64,000 bases of DNA from Sistotremastrum niveocremeum HHB9708 (GCA_001630475.1 KV419462.1:1-64000); one strand, 5' to 3'. Counted from the stretch's first letter, positions 34,855 to 47,972 are shown. Numbers and translations: made by a program. The notes: generated by a model from the sequence alone, not told the origin.

Positions 34855-37800
34855 ATGCTCGCTGCCTCCCGACCGGCATGGCAAACTGATGAGCTCGATG
34901 AAGAATGGGTAGAAGAAGATGTGCGGGAAGAGGATAGGACGCCAGACAAGCCCGTCGTTGAAGTCTCGAACGGACGATTCGACGATCACGTCGCTGGCTC
35001 TGTCAAGATTAACGTGGTCCTCCCAGAACTCGAGGAGACTACAGGAGATCGCAACGATGACTCCTTGGTATGGGGAACGATGCTTGTTCGAGAGGAGCAA
35101 CCCGCTCTGCAGTTGCCCAAGGCGGGGAAACAGAGCAGAGACATCTTCAGCCCGCTCCAGCTCGAGAAGATGTTCGACCCCCCATCACCCCCCACTGACA
35201 CCACGCCTTCCACGAGCATTCCTCCAGGAAAGCCGTTCACAGCTCCTGTTTTCGCTCCATCTAAACTTGCCAACGAGTACGTCCCGGCGCCATCCATAAC
35301 AGATACAAGTCACACCGTCCACGAAGACTACTCCTACGAACCAGAGGCCACAGCACACACCGAAGAAGCACTCGATCCAATATTGGAGAGCGACCTTCCT
35401 AACCTTGGTCTTTTCGATGGCCGGAAACCATCTCATGATTATCAGTTTACGTTCCAACCACCATCCAACTCCGTCCTCACTTCGACTCCTACCTCCACTC
35501 AATCTGCGAAACCACTAGAAAGAGCCCTTACAGATCCAAAGCTGAAGCTCTTCCATTTCAACTATGATACTTATACTCGAGAACATCTAAGCGCAATCGT
35601 GGATTCTATCGCAGTCCTGACGCCGTCTCCATTAACTTCTCCCGAAGCCGAAGTGCGAAATCCGAAAAGGATCAAGTTGACGCCAACTCTTGATTCCGTC
35701 CCCGACGACGAACCCTCTGAAGAGCTTCTCCCTCCTCCACCTCGCCGTGATTATGTCGGAGAGAGTCAAGATCTCATGAGTGCCATCAGAAAGAACGCTA
35801 GAAGCGTGAGCCTTGGTCTGTCAGAGACCGAGAAATCGAGAACGACGGGAAGGGTAGTCTCCGACAGTATGTCTGCTTCTTCTCGTTACTGTCCCGAGAT
35901 CTAATATGTGGGCCAGCGCGCACAGTTCCATCGGATGCGTCCGCGGCCATCGAGCATGCGACTTCCATCGCAAATGATCCTGAGGGTCCCGAGGAATCCG
36001 TGCCTGTCCGTACAGCGCTCTCAGCGAATGCGTACAGACGCAGCGCCGCGGATTTGATGTCAGCTATCAAAGCGAATTTACGACAGCACAGCTCGCGGCC
36101 ATCCACTTCGACGATGTCGTCAACTAAATCCGAAGACAAAGGGAGAACGCAGGATACATTGGGTCGTACATCCAATCGAAGCGAACATCAGCGCAAGTCT
36201 CCTGCGAGAAGAAAGTTCACAGGACCTTCTCCACGAAAGTTGTTGCGAAAGCTTAGTGCTGCTGATGAAGTAGATCGTGAGATCGCGGCTGAAATGTCCA
36301 TTATGACGCTCTCTGTCACATCGATTTTCCATGATGGTCCAGAGGTTCCAGCAGTTATATTGGCATCCACCACCTCCTCACCCAGTACGAAGAGTGTACA
36401 CCAAGACCATATTACCCCCGATCCTTCCAGACTCGCTCCTCTACTAGACGCGCCTCCCCTCGTATTTGCTTCAGCTGAGCTGACAAGAGGCGTTTCACAG
36501 ACGTCGGACCTGCATCGCTTCGTTTCTTCCTCGTCAACGCAGACCGTCTCCTCCTTTCCTACGTCTGCGGGATCTGCGCCGTCATTTGTTAAGCATGCTG
36601 GTCAACCGCCGCTAAAGATTACCAGGATCTCTCCTGATGACGTTCCGAGCTTGCCTGCCAAAGTTGGCGTCATGGTCTACGACCCCGACAACATGGTGTG
36701 GAGAAAGGAGCGCGAACCTCAACATCATGATAACTCTGAGGAGGTCTTGGAAGGCGAAGCCGAAAGCGAAGACGTTTTCCGTGACATTGAGAGCCTGAGT
36801 GGAGGCTGGTCAAAGGGCAATCATTCGACAGCTCCTACGGAAGGTGCAGATCTACATGAAGCTCCATCCTTCTCCTTTGAGGGTTTTGAAGATGCCGGTA
36901 TAGTGGAGGTCATGACTGGTATTGCAAGCGTAGAGCTGGTAGATACCACCGATGAAGAAGATGACGACGCACTGGTGGTTCCCACTATCATCGATGGCCG
37001 ACCCAGCGACGACGACGGCGATGAGACCGAGGTGCAGTCCGGTGACGAGATTGATCAGCAAACGGAACTAGATGAGCCAGGGGCCGCATCGGGAGCTTCT
37101 GCTCGTCGCGAGACGTCCTCTCACTTGGTTGAAACCAGATCGCAGCCCCTAGGATTTCGTATACAAACCTCTGTCACAACAGCATCGTTTGGCACACCTC
37201 TACCACATCGACGAAGCGATATGGTTCCTCGCTCCGCGCTGAAAAGCGGAAGTGCAACACCCGTTTATGCGTCGGCCCATCGTCGTTCTGTGAGTTTCTC
37301 TGACGGCCGGACAGATGGGCGTATAAGAGGGCTACATAGCGACGATAGCCCCTCCGGAACGATGAGTGATCTGAGACTGTCGGAAAACGCGTCGAATAGC
37401 ACCGCATTGTTGATAAACGCGGGGAACAAGAACTTGGAGCAGCAGTTCGAGGACTTCGACTCATCCGGTATGTTCACAAATACATGTCGGAATAATCAGA
37501 ATCTAAGCTTCGTGACAGTACTTGATGATACGCCTAGCAAAGCAAGCTTATCGTCCCGTTCTGTCAAGCGAGACCATGAAGTATCAGGTCCTGGCTCGCG
37601 GCGGTCATTCACGCGTCTCCAGTCGTCGCGTGCCTCACGCAACCTGACTGATAATTCAAATAAACCCAGACCCAACGGTACTTTCCTCACCGAATGTTCG
37701 TTTGGTGTAGCACAAGATAAACTGGTTCAAGTTATTACGGACTTGTTTCCAGATGAGCCGCATTGGGAAGGGTTATCCTCAATTGATTTATCCAACAAAC

Positions 37801-39560
37801 AAGTGGAAAGTGCGGCGAGGCTCAAAGACTTCCTGCCGTACTTGAGTTCACTCAAACTGTGAGAGCCAGGTTCCTTAGCATGCTTTCCCAGATTCGACTA
37901 TCTGACTTTTGCTTTAGCAATTCCAACAAGATCTCGTGGTTAAGCGGCATTCCCGGTACCGTACAAGCCCTCCAAGTGGCTTCAAACCAGTTCGTGTCAT
38001 CGCCGTGCACCCGTCACTGGATTTTGTTTATGATTTGTCGTCTTTGGCAGATTGACGGGCCTGACATCCTACAACCATCTGACGAATTTGCAAAGTTTAG
38101 ACATCAGTAACAATCAAATCGAGTCATTAAGACGTAAGTTTCCTATTGATTGTGTTTTGATGCATGATGAGGACGTAGCTAACACATCCGACACACCACA
38201 GAATTATCATGTTTGGCAAGATTGAAAGATCTGAAAGCAGATAACAACATGGTCTCCGATACTGACGGCATCGAGCGGCTTCAAAGACTTGTTAATCTCA
38301 GTCTGGAAGGGAATAGGATCGAAGGCATAGATTTCGGCTCTCATAGATGGTGCGCGGCTGGAATCTATTGTCGTTACTCGCAATAGCTAACGGCCATTTG
38401 AAAGGCCAAAACTGCAAACCTTGAGTTTGAAGAGGAACCGGTTAAATTCTCTTAACGGTTTGGTCAATTTGCCATCATTGAGTACTCTTTCACTGGGTTA
38501 GTCCAATTATTGCACATGCCCTTCAAGCCTGACACCCGTGGTAGAGTGTAACCGCTTGACGGAACTACAAGCAGGTGGAATGCTCCCGCAGCTGTCTACT
38601 TTACGCATCAGCAACAACAAGCTTTCGCATTTACACTTGGACAATTTCCCTCAGCTGAGAACTTTATACGCCGACAGCAACAGAATTACCCGACTTAGCG
38701 TCACTCGGCCTCTCTCGAACTTGGAGAATCTGAGCCTAAGATATCAGAGTAGTCGCGATCTGTGAGCTAACTTGGTTCTCTGTCCCGAGCCCTGAATGAG
38801 ACTTCTTACAGCGATCTTTCACTTCGCTTCATTCGAGACATCAAACGCCTTTATCTATCTGGTACGTCATCCGAAGCCAAGCTGTTTCCAATCTAACGCG
38901 ACACGCCAACCATAGGAAATGCCGTAAATCTAGAGCAAATGTTTGATGAGCCGTGCTATTGTCTTCAATACCTTGAGATTGCCTCCTGCGGCCTCACCAC
39001 TCTGCCATCCAAAATGGCGGATTCGGTCCCGAACGTCAGGGTCCTGAACCTTAATTACAATTTCTTGACAGACTCCGCGCCGCTCGAAGGGTTGCTACGA
39101 CTTCGAAAACTTGCATTGATAGCTTCAAGGCTCTCGAGTGCGAAGCCCCTCATCCGGGCATTCCAGAAGATGCCCGATCTCGAGCTTATAGATATCCGGT
39201 AAGCGCAGCCTTGTCTGTTGTCTATAGCGAGACGGAAGCTCATCTGCTCTAAGGATGAATCCTTGTACACTTGGTCTCTACCCTCCGGTGCTCATGAAGG
39301 GACTTCCTGGCATACCTCATAACGAAGAACAACCCCATTTAACCAATGGTACTTCTCAGTCATGGGAGGCCCTCGATTCGAGATACAGACGCGACCTTCC
39401 TGATGAATTCTATGTTCGTCGCCTCGCGTATCGTGCACTAATCATGAAAGCAAATGCCAACGTCAAGACCCTTGACGGCATCGTGATATCGGCCAAAGAG
39501 AGAAAGAAAGCCCTTTCTTTACTCGAAGGTCTGTCTGCCAGCTCCCGCCCAAAATCATGA
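34855..39560 (+). CDS. cdc11: Cdc11/Nud1-type SIN/MEN scaffold, LRR protein
   Basis: ATG 34855 begins MLAASRPAWQTDELDEEWVE. A long disordered N-terminal region of about 900 residues contains short conserved islands: LKLFHFNYDTYTREHLSAI, ESQDLMSAIRKNARS, a second ADLMSAIKANLRQ copy, and VGVMVYDPDNMVWRKERE. Leucine-rich repeats start near 37740 with WEGLSSIDLSNKQVESAARL and run through many small exons to about 39200 (NLQSLDISNNQIESL, RLVNLSLEGNRIEGIDF, LEIASCGLTTLPSKM). The last exon has YRRDLPDEFYVRRLAYRALI and ends SSRPKS. Fission-yeast Cdc11 and budding-yeast Nud1 anchor the septation/mitotic-exit kinases at the spindle pole body. The MSAIR and DPDNMVW islands and the LRR arrangement support this assignment. 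The gene was built from about ten exons, and internal splice sites after 37860 are approximate. Confidence 0.85.
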
Positions 39561-39852
39561 CAGCATCGGAGGTCTTTCGGCAAATCTGCAATATTTATCG
39601 ACCATCCTCATATTTTAATCTCAGCTTTCGCAGTTCGCTCTATCAATCTCTTTCTGCAATCTCTTATAGCTATCCGCAGCATTCTTCATTTCCATCATGA
39701 GGCCTACGATTTGTATTTTTCTACACAATAATGACACACTTCCCTTTTCTGGGCTCGTTGGAACAGACAGTACTATTTCGCATTCTTTTACAAGTGGTCG
39801 ATTGCTCAATCCTCAACACACCGAATTCGGACGTTTGTGGCTGTAACCCTTA

Positions 39853-42800
39853 TCAATCTGTTTCATCATCCCAAACCACAACGAGGGACCCAGGCCAGGG
39901 TGAAAGCTTTCCTTTGGCATCAATAAACACGTGTTGCTTCACACCATGATTGGATACGTCGAAGCCGGACAAAACACCCATAGGTTCGGGAGCACGCCTT
40001 AGATTCTTCAAGCTGAATATTACGCGGATGACTTCGGTCAAGGTTTCTTCAGCATACTTGACGCCTGGACAACCGTGGAAGCCGATGCCCTGAACGCCGT
40101 ACTTCTCCCTTGGACGCTGAGGGTTGACTTTCATTGGATCTGGGAAGTCCGCCGGCTACGCAGATAAGTTAGATAGGCATCGAAAATTACGAGTTTGCGT
40201 ACGTTGGTGTGTGCTAGATAGTAGGCTCCGACGACTTTATCTCCTTTCTCTATTATGACATCCGGGACGTCGCCTCCTTGTTTGATCAGATCGTCGGAAG
40301 TTGCTACGCGAGTCAAAGCTGGGAATTGAGGGAAGAGTCGCTGAGCTTCCTTGATGTATCCGATTAAGAGTTCTTTCGCCTGAGGATCCGATCTTCTCGC
40401 TAGTTTGACCATGGCCTGGAACTCGGTCGCGCGTTCGGGAGATAGATAGAAATCCACGATCTGAGAGCACTGCTGTGCATAATTGACGGAAGACCCGACA
40501 GCCAGACCGATGACCATTCCGGTGAGACGCTCGATGGGTAGTTCAGATTTGACAAGTTCGCGCATCCATCGTAGGCAAGGCTTTTCGTCCCCTCCTGTCA
40601 AAGCAGCAGGAAGAAGAGATCGGACAGAAGAGAATCGTGATTTCGAAGAGGCTTCTTGGAGAGACGACCTGATAAACTTGTTTACGACTTCGCTAGCTTT
40701 CTTGGCCGTTTCGCGTAGGAACCACCCGTGTTCGGCATCGGTATTCTCGAAGACACAAGTGAAAAGAATCATGAACATGTCGTATGCCTCTTGTTCGCTG
40801 AAGATGCCGCGTGGGTTTTGCTCGGTTTTCAGGCTAATACCGCAGAGTTGGTCGCAGGCCCAATGGACGCTGGTCATATTGATGACGTTCTGGACGATGT
40901 CGACATAACGAGGAGAACCGTTAGGCAGAGAAAGCTTGTATGATTTAGACTTCAGGAAGAACTCCGTTTGAGCGCGATAATATTGACGATAACGTTCCAT
41001 GGCTTCGCCGTCAGGGAAAAGAGCGTGCATTGCTAACTTTCGATCGTTGTTGTGCTTAGCTTCGTCGTCGAAGATAAGGAACATTCCAGCGTTTTCGGTG
41101 AGGTACTAACGAAGAAGTCAGGTAACTGCAATAGCCACAAAATAGGACTTACGTTCAAGTCCCTCGTATAGGGAACTTTATAGCGTATGGGATCGCCGAA
41201 GACCTGACTGATGCCTTGCATTGTTCTGACGAGCTTCACTTTTTGTCCGGCTTGAGGTCGTGAGTAATCGTATTTTTCATAGCAGCCGAGCTCTTTCATG
41301 TTCGCCGCGGTAGCAGAGGGGGTGAAGAAAGGCATCAATCCATAAACGGAGTTATAGGAGTAGTTCTGGGGAAGATTGCGTAGAAGAAGTCGCGCAAGTG
41401 CGGAACCGAAGGCGCCGTTTTCGGGTTCGCGGACACAGTCATTGTAGCCCCAAGCGGTGAGGTTCGCAGGAGTATAGTCGGTGGTGAAAAATCGATCGCC
41501 TCGGACCAAGCTTATCGCGTCGGCGAGGATAGCTCGGGTCATCGTGTATCCGCAGCAGAATCCAGATCCCGGGGCTAGAGGCATAGTCTCCTCTGCTTGG
41601 AGTCCGACATATAGCTCGAGGCAATCGATGTGTTTGTACAACTGACGTGCAGCATGCTTCGAACAAAAGAGTAAGACAGATGATCAAGAAGGAAGACGAA
41701 TCGACGCACCGCGATCTCAGGGTCAGGATTCCATTCTTCGAAAGATGCAAATGGTTTCAGTCCAAGGAACGTCCTGAATTCGTTCATGGTGCATACACCC
41801 CACTTTCTGGCCTGAACGATCCCGCCAATCTCCACGACTCGCAGGACAGGTGGAGTGCCCCGCGCCCCAAAGCGTGCAGCGGGGGATTCGGTGGCATCGT
41901 GTAGCACTCGAGCTAGCTGTTCGTCGTCGAATTTGCCATCGGGTCCTCTCGATAGGTTGCCGACTTTCCGATGCCTGGGATCAGGATCGTTCGATTTGTG
42001 AGCGGACGCGATTTTCTGGCCAAGCGTAGACAGATCTACAGAGTCGAAGTCTGTGGTGCCGAATTGATGTTTGAACAGATCCTTGGTCCATTTTTCGTCT
42101 TCAGGGCTGATGATGGCGTGCCACCGGTAGAGCAAGTTGAACTCGACAGACACATGGTTTCCCTCGCCTCTGCCCAGCTGGCCCTCCATGTTTTTGATCA
42201 TGTCAAAGGGATTCATGGACCACGACGAGCCGGAGCGGGTTAAGCCTAGAAAGCCTGCCACATAGTCTCCGAAAACGACCCCCATGAAATGGCCGCAGTT
42301 GATAAGACGAGCTGTTTGGAAGATTTCCTGTGATCGATGAGTCTCGGCAGAACCGATGAACACGAACGACTCACCTCATCTTGCTGCAAGAGGGCCGGAT
42401 CATCCTGTCGGAACGACGACAACTGACGCCATGCTTGACGCTCATTGATACAGAGCAGTTGCTGAGCGACGTAGTTGTGGTTTCTGTTGAAAATGACCAA
42501 CAATGCGCTGACGGACGGCGGCAAAAGCATAAGTCTTTCTTCGGCGAAGACATCGGGGTGAAGCTTTCCGGAGCCATCCTGCAATCGCACGGCTTTCTGA
42601 GTGGCTGTATCTACGCCGTACAGCGGAGAAAGGTCGAGGTAGGAAGAGGTGTTGTTCACATTGGGATTTTTCGGGTCCGTGCGGAACAGAGAATGGGTGA
42701 TGATCGACGCGAAAGCGAAAGTCATCGAGGAGTTACCGCCTGGATGCGGCTCCGCATGGCGTCTCCTTAGGAGAGTGTCGAACACTAGGCCAGGATCTGG

Positions 42801-43353
42801 GAGTTCGTGATAGGGGATTGTGTATTTTCCTTGAACGCTACGAGCGTAGGGTTGCCCGGCCCGACCCAAGTTCGGGAGATGTGGGTTATTATTACCGCCA
42901 TCTGCTTCACGGAATTGGGAACCCATGAAGGTGGTCGGAGGATGGGGAAGATCTTGATAAACTATAGCATATATGGGTCAAAAAACCCGAAAATGATAGA
43001 AAAAACCCCGGCGTACGAGTTGTAATAGCAATATCGTTCATTTTGCGAGAGAGCTGTGAAGCAGGGTCGAGCTTTTGAAGAATAGCAAGAGCGTTTTGGA
43101 AGAGCATCTTTCTGTCGTCGAGCTTGTCTGAATGTATAATCGCGTCTTTGATGCTATCGACCATTTTCGGGTCGTGAATAATGGGATCTCCTCTTTTCAG
43201 CTGAGCGTCGATCTTGCTCAATGCATTGAGTAAAGGGTCGTGGATTTCTGACTCGGCTGGTTCATATCGGCCATCTGGAGATACAGCCAGTGGACGAGAG
43301 GACAGATGGTGAGCGACGAAGGCGGCGGCCAAGGGATTATCGCTCGGACTCAT
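39853..43353 (-). CDS. ppo: Ppo-type fatty-acid dioxygenase/P450 fusion, copy 2
   Basis: ATG 43353 starts MSPSDNPLAAAFVAHHLSSR, and the protein ends SLVVVWDDETD-stop, about 1,060 residues. The motifs are the same as in copy 1: THSLFRT, EFNLLYRWH, KEAQRLFPQF, SSVNYAQQCSQ and the haem-cysteine loop GIGFHGCPG. All exons read without interruption. By eye the two copies share most residues across both domains. Differences cluster at the N-terminus, around the end of the dioxygenase domain and after the haem loop. Sequence features do not separate 5,8-, 7,8- or 8,11-diol specificity. Neighbours (Cdc11-like, AidB-like) give no functional hint. Confidence 0.93.
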
Positions 43354-43883
43354 TGCGATGCACGTACATGAGAGGAAGAAAGAAAGCGACTGAGGGAAGA
43401 GGGAGAGTTTATCTACGCGCGTGCAGTCACAGGCTGTCACGTTCTTTGCGATGGCCCATCGCTTTCATCATGCGCGAAAAGGTTGAAGCAGATGAGCGAC
43501 GGAGGAAAGTAGAAGGCAATGGCGTCGTGTTGTTCGACTCAGAAAATCAAGGATAGTTCTGGGAGACCGTTGCCTTCTCAGCTAAACTTGATTTCTTGGT
43601 GTTTCAAGGATAAGCTGCCAGCTAAAATTATCACTTGTCGTTTACTATTTTCGCCGGCATGCTTGTACAGTGCACAGTCTGTGGAAGCAGTCTCCGGAGT
43701 CCCGAATAAAGTATTTACCAAAAAAAGGTTACCGAAACTCCCACGGTACCGGTAAACATGTAGCCGAGAACAGCTCCGAGAACCCGGCTTGGTTCTTCAA
43801 CGTCCTGAACGTCTCCCTAAACGTGGCCTCGGACATCTACTCATCGGAGCAATTAATCTTACTCGAGAACCAGTACTGGTACC
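43354..43883. promoter_or_regulatory. Divergent region, Ppo copy 2 / AidB-like
   Basis: About 530 bases separating the two start codons. Open frames here are short and without features. No TATA box stands out near 43353, unlike copy 1. Confidence 0.45.
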
Positions 43884-46160
43884 ATGCGCATCGAACAAGG
43901 ATTTCAGCAGGTGCGGGTCGGCATAGTTTTTAAACTTCGAAGTTCGTCTCCCCGATGTGTCTTACCTGCAATATGTAGACACCATTTCCACGATGGCATC
44001 CCTATGACACAGATTTGGTCCTCCCGCAAATTCTTAAGCGCATATTACCTGCAGAGTTTGTCATTCACTTTTGGCTTCTTCATCTAACTGTCTGAGTATC
44101 TTGTTTAGCGCTTTTCAGGAGGTATCAGCGGATCTCGAACGCTTTGGCAGTCTTGTCAACGGACGTACGCTTGGTTGAAATATCTTTCGAGCAAAAGAAA
44201 ACATCCTCTGCTTAGCTATCCGGGAGCTGAACGAGCTTTGTTCGGATCCCAAAATCACACAATATGACAACTGGGGAAGACGGACAGACAAGTTACACAC
44301 CTCCGAGGGTTGGCGCGAGCTCAAGAAAGTTGCCATTAAGGAAGGGTTGGTTGCCATATTCTATGAGAGGAAATTCGGCGAGTACAGCCGCGTATGGGGC
44401 TTTGCAAAGTCGTTCATTTTTCAGGGCGATTCAAACGTGGTCAGACATCTCCTTCTTCTGTTCTAGCATGCGCTGAACTATGGAACCCAATACATGGCCA
44501 TTTTGCAGGTCATGTGCCCTCTTAGTATGACCGACGGTGCTGCAAGAGGTATGTAACATTCTCTACGCTCAATGAAAAATCTTATATTATCCGACAGTTA
44601 TCGAATTGCTTGGGACCGCAGACATGAAGGCTCGGGTTTTCCCCAGGCTGACTAGGTATGCCCTAATTCTTGGTATAAGGCCTGGTCTTACGGCCCCACA
44701 GTCGCGACCCATCTCAGGCGTATATCTCAGGTCAATGGATGACCGAGGTAGCTTCGTTTCTATCGTCTCGTGATGTTCAGCTCTCACAAGAGGCCAGAGA
44801 CCCGGAGGTTCGGACGTGTCCCAAACGGAGACTACTGCCACTGAGGCCACTCATCCCAGTGGATTGAGGGCACTTGGTCCTGTGTATAACATCGACGGTT
44901 TTAAGTGGTTCTCGAGTGCTACTGATGCTGATATGGCCGTGGCTCTTGCTCGAACTGGAGATCGCTCACTCGGCTCTCGGTCGTTGTCCTTATTCTTGGT
45001 GCCGATGCGCTTCCCATTTGCAGGAGTTTCCCTCCATCCCCAACTCGCGCATTCCAATAACGGAATTGAAATTCATCGGCTGAAGAACAAGCTTGGAACA
45101 CGTCTTGTTCCCACTGCTGAATTGTCTCTTAACGCGACGACAGGCTTCCGCATTGGCGATTTGAACGCGGGTGTCAAGTCTATCACCCCAGTACTCAACA
45201 TCACAAGATTGCATTCTGCTATCACCTCAGTTGGTTGCCTTTCCCGTTGCTTATCTATTGCTCGAGCATACGCGTCAGTCCGTATCGTAGACCACGGCAA
45301 ACATCTATTACGAGATGTTCCTGTCCACACAGCGACACTAGCTAAAGTGTCTTTACTGTATCGTGCACTCGCACATCTGGTCTTTGGAGTCGTACATCTA
45401 TTGGGCAGGGTCGAAACCGGTGTTGCTAGCCCTGCAGAGGAAGCCAGATTGCGGCTGCTTACTGCAGTCGCCAAAGGATTCGCTGCTCATAAAGCGTGCG
45501 GTGGAATGGAAGAATGCATGGCTGCGTTAGGTGGCGAAGGATACATGGAAGAAAACATAATCTCAAGGTACGCCATACGCCGATTATCTTCAGACTGCCA
45601 ACCGATCTGTCCGTATAGGCTTATCAGAGACTGTCTGGTTGAAAAAATATGGGAAGGAACCATCAACGTTCTATCTTTGGAGCTCATAAAGGGTGCACAT
45701 TCCAATCCGCTGGCACTCAAATCACTCGCAGAGGTTGTTCGGATCTTGGTTGATATTCCCACTGCTAACAAGTTCATCATAGTGGTCAAAAGCAATCATT
45801 GACTCTGTGCCTCCGCAAATGGAGAGATCTTTATCAGAGGCTCTGTCAATCCTGCGACCATCTATCCAATATCTCCTTTCGGCTCTCAAACCGCCGGTTT
45901 CGCAGCTTGTGCCACGTCCTGCGCTGATCCTATTTGGGCACGTCTTTGCCGCTCTCTATCTTTTGGAGCACTCTGTGTGGTCTTCAGTAAACGATGAATC
46001 AGAGAAGGAGATCGACATGGAATGTTTCAGACGGTGGGTGGTTGAGGAGGGTTTAGTAGAAGCCACGGAGGAAGTAAAAAGGATTGTAGGATCGCCAGAG
46101 GATGGAGGCAGAAGAACAGATGTAGACAGTGATATTGTGTATGGGAAAGCTAAATTGTAG
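43884..46160 (+). CDS. AidB-like acyl-CoA dehydrogenase, peroxisomal type
   Basis: I chose ATG 43884 because the spliced N-terminus MRIEQGFQQTPFPRWHPYDT agrees with the family. DTDLVLPQILKRILPAE, ITQYDNWGRRTDKLHTSEGW and GLVAIFYERKFGEYSRVWGF follow. The FAD-binding part reads CPLSMTDGAARVIELLG, WISGQWMTERPGGSDVSQ and YNIDGFKWFSSATDADMAV. The helical C-terminal domain includes AALGGEGYMEENI and LVEKIWEGTINVLSLELIKG. The last exon ends YGKAKL-stop, a PTS1-type (A-K-L) peroxisomal signal. The family includes E. coli AidB and fungal relatives annotated as acyl-CoA dehydrogenases, and the actual substrate is unknown. At least eight introns are present. The catalytic base expected in acyl-CoA dehydrogenases was not verified. 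Confidence 0.87.
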
Positions 46161-46364
46161 TGGAATATTAATGTTCGTACATCCTCATCAATAAACCCAC
46201 AAAGTTGTTCGACTCACATTTGACACTATTTGACAGCGTAACCGAGGGCGCTAAACCTCGATCGACGCGCTCGGACGCGTTCAGGCTACTACAGGTACGA
46301 CGAGCACATAGACCACCACCCATACTTCGAACCCGCGATTCGAGCAGGAATACCTTGGAGTCCA

Positions 46365-47972
46365 ATGCCTTCGCAATCGCCCCGCAAAAAAGCGCGCTCA
46401 GCAGAATCGCCTGCTGAATCCTCTCTTAAAACTCCAACGACTTCGAGAGGGCGTATCTATGTTATCTCGGACGCGACCACGCCTCGAAGTCTGCGTTCAG
46501 GAGCGCGAAAGAACTCTTCGAGAAAGTCACGTAGACGGCTTGACGACGATGACAGCAGTCCGGCTAGCAGCCCAACGAAACCCAAAAGAGGTCGAGGAAG
46601 GCCGCCTACCAAGCCTAAGATAAAATTCGATGAGGCCCATCGGTCTGACTCGTCATTGACGGACGAAGAGATGGACCAATCTGGGGAGTCCGAAGACGAA
46701 ATCAATGGTTTACCATCGTCTCCCTTAAAAGGGAAGGGAAAGGCGGTTATTCTCGATAAATCTTCCCCCCCACCGCTACACCGCTCATCTTTCGAAGCGT
46801 ACTTCGAAGCGTTTTCGAAGAAAAGCATCACTTCATCCTCAGCATACAGCTTCCTAGTCCCCCCTCTTCCCGCGTCTTTCGAATTCTCATCTGTGATGCC
46901 ACAAAATGCTGCCATATGTGATCGAATTGAAGAGCAGCACACGCAGGACTTCCCGCGTTGGCTATTAGAAATGCAGGAGGGCTTCAATCTCATCTTCTAT
47001 GGGTATGGTTCCAAGCACGACATTCTGAGGAGGTTCGGTACAGAGGCGTGCGCGAAGAGAGGGGACGTGGCTATCATCAACGGTACCTCACCCTCTTGTG
47101 GTCTCAAAGACATCCTTGGGGCTCTGACAAATTTCGTCCCTTCCCCTCAAAAGGAGAGCATCGTCGGAAAGGCATTGGATACTCAACTCAAAGGTATCCA
47201 GAGCTACTATGCGTCTGCGAGATGTCGGCGACACCTATACCTAATAATTGAATCCATCGATTCGCCGACTCTCTTGAATCCTAGGATCAAAGAATTCATC
47301 AGTAATTTGGCCTCGCTCCCTCGTGTCCATCTTGCGGGCAGTGTGGAGCACCTTAATGCACCTCTGTCTTGGAACGCGAGAGAAATATATTCTCGGAAAT
47401 ATTCTGTTCCCTCAGAGGTCGCGACGGATGAAGAGAGCAGTTCAGACGAGATACAGAGCTTCACACAGAGCTTTCACAACCTGCAGTTTCTGTGGCACGA
47501 TCTTTCAACTCTCAAACCATACCTCTCCGAAGTCGCTCATCGAGATCTCACTGTACCTCCAACGACCTCAAGCCATAAACGTCCGAAGGATGCACAGCAG
47601 GCTGGCGGAACGGGCGTTGTCTCTGAGACGGCCGCTCAGCATATCCTTGCAAGCGTCACGGAGCGAGCCAAGAAGTTGTTCGCTTTGATCGCAAAACGCC
47701 AGTTAGCCTCTAGTTCGGGCGTTACAGCCTCACCGGCGAAAGCGAAGGAAGGACCTCCTGCAGAAGCACTGCCATACAGTGCTTTGTTCACTTCCGCAAG
47801 AGATGACTTCTTAGTCACCAATGATGCGCAGTTGAAGACGCTACTGGGAGAGTTTACGGATCATGGACTGATAACGATTTCGACAGCAGGGAGAGAAAAC
47901 GAGAATACCGGGGAAGTGTTATGGGTGGCAATGCGACCAGAGGCGTTGCGAGCCGTTATAAATGCAATGTAG
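46365..47972 (+). CDS. ORC2: Origin recognition complex subunit 2
   Basis: A single-exon gene of 535 residues. The N-terminal third is disordered and basic, with an AT-hook-like PKRGRGRPPTKPKIKF and acidic runs. The conserved core begins near RWLLEMQEGFNLIFYGYGSK, the signature GYGSK of Orc2, followed by AIINGTSPSCGLKDILGAL, LYLIIESIDSPTLLNPRIKE and FISNLASLPRVHLAGSVEHL. A winged-helix C-terminus ends LWVAMRPEALRAVINAM. ORC2 is a structural subunit of the six-part complex that marks replication origins. The start at 46365 leads straight into the S/P-rich tail and no upstream in-frame ATG is better. The gene converges with ERG24, with 81 bases between stops. Confidence 0.95.
   Translation: MPSQSPRKKARSAESPAESSLKTPTTSRGRIYVISDATTPRSLRSGARKNSSRKSRRRLDDDDSSPASSPTKPKRGRGRPPTKPKIKFDEAHRSDSSLTDEEMDQSGESEDEINGLPSSPLKGKGKAVILDKSSPPPLHRSSFEAYFEAFSKKSITSSSAYSFLVPPLPASFEFSSVMPQNAAICDRIEEQHTQDFPRWLLEMQEGFNLIFYGYGSKHDILRRFGTEACAKRGDVAIINGTSPSCGLKDILGALTNFVPSPQKESIVGKALDTQLKGIQSYYASARCRRHLYLIIESIDSPTLLNPRIKEFISNLASLPRVHLAGSVEHLNAPLSWNAREIYSRKYSVPSEVATDEESSSDEIQSFTQSFHNLQFLWHDLSTLKPYLSEVAHRDLTVPPTTSSHKRPKDAQQAGGTGVVSETAAQHILASVTERAKKLFALIAKRQLASSSGVTASPAKAKEGPPAEALPYSALFTSARDDFLVTNDAQLKTLLGEFTDHGLITISTAGRENENTGEVLWVAMRPEALRAVINAM

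Noticed and set aside
21105-43353. One large block duplication carrying GH16, GH5 and Ppo together
   Set aside because: The genes between the paralogues differ completely and the divergence differs between pairs, so separate events fit better.
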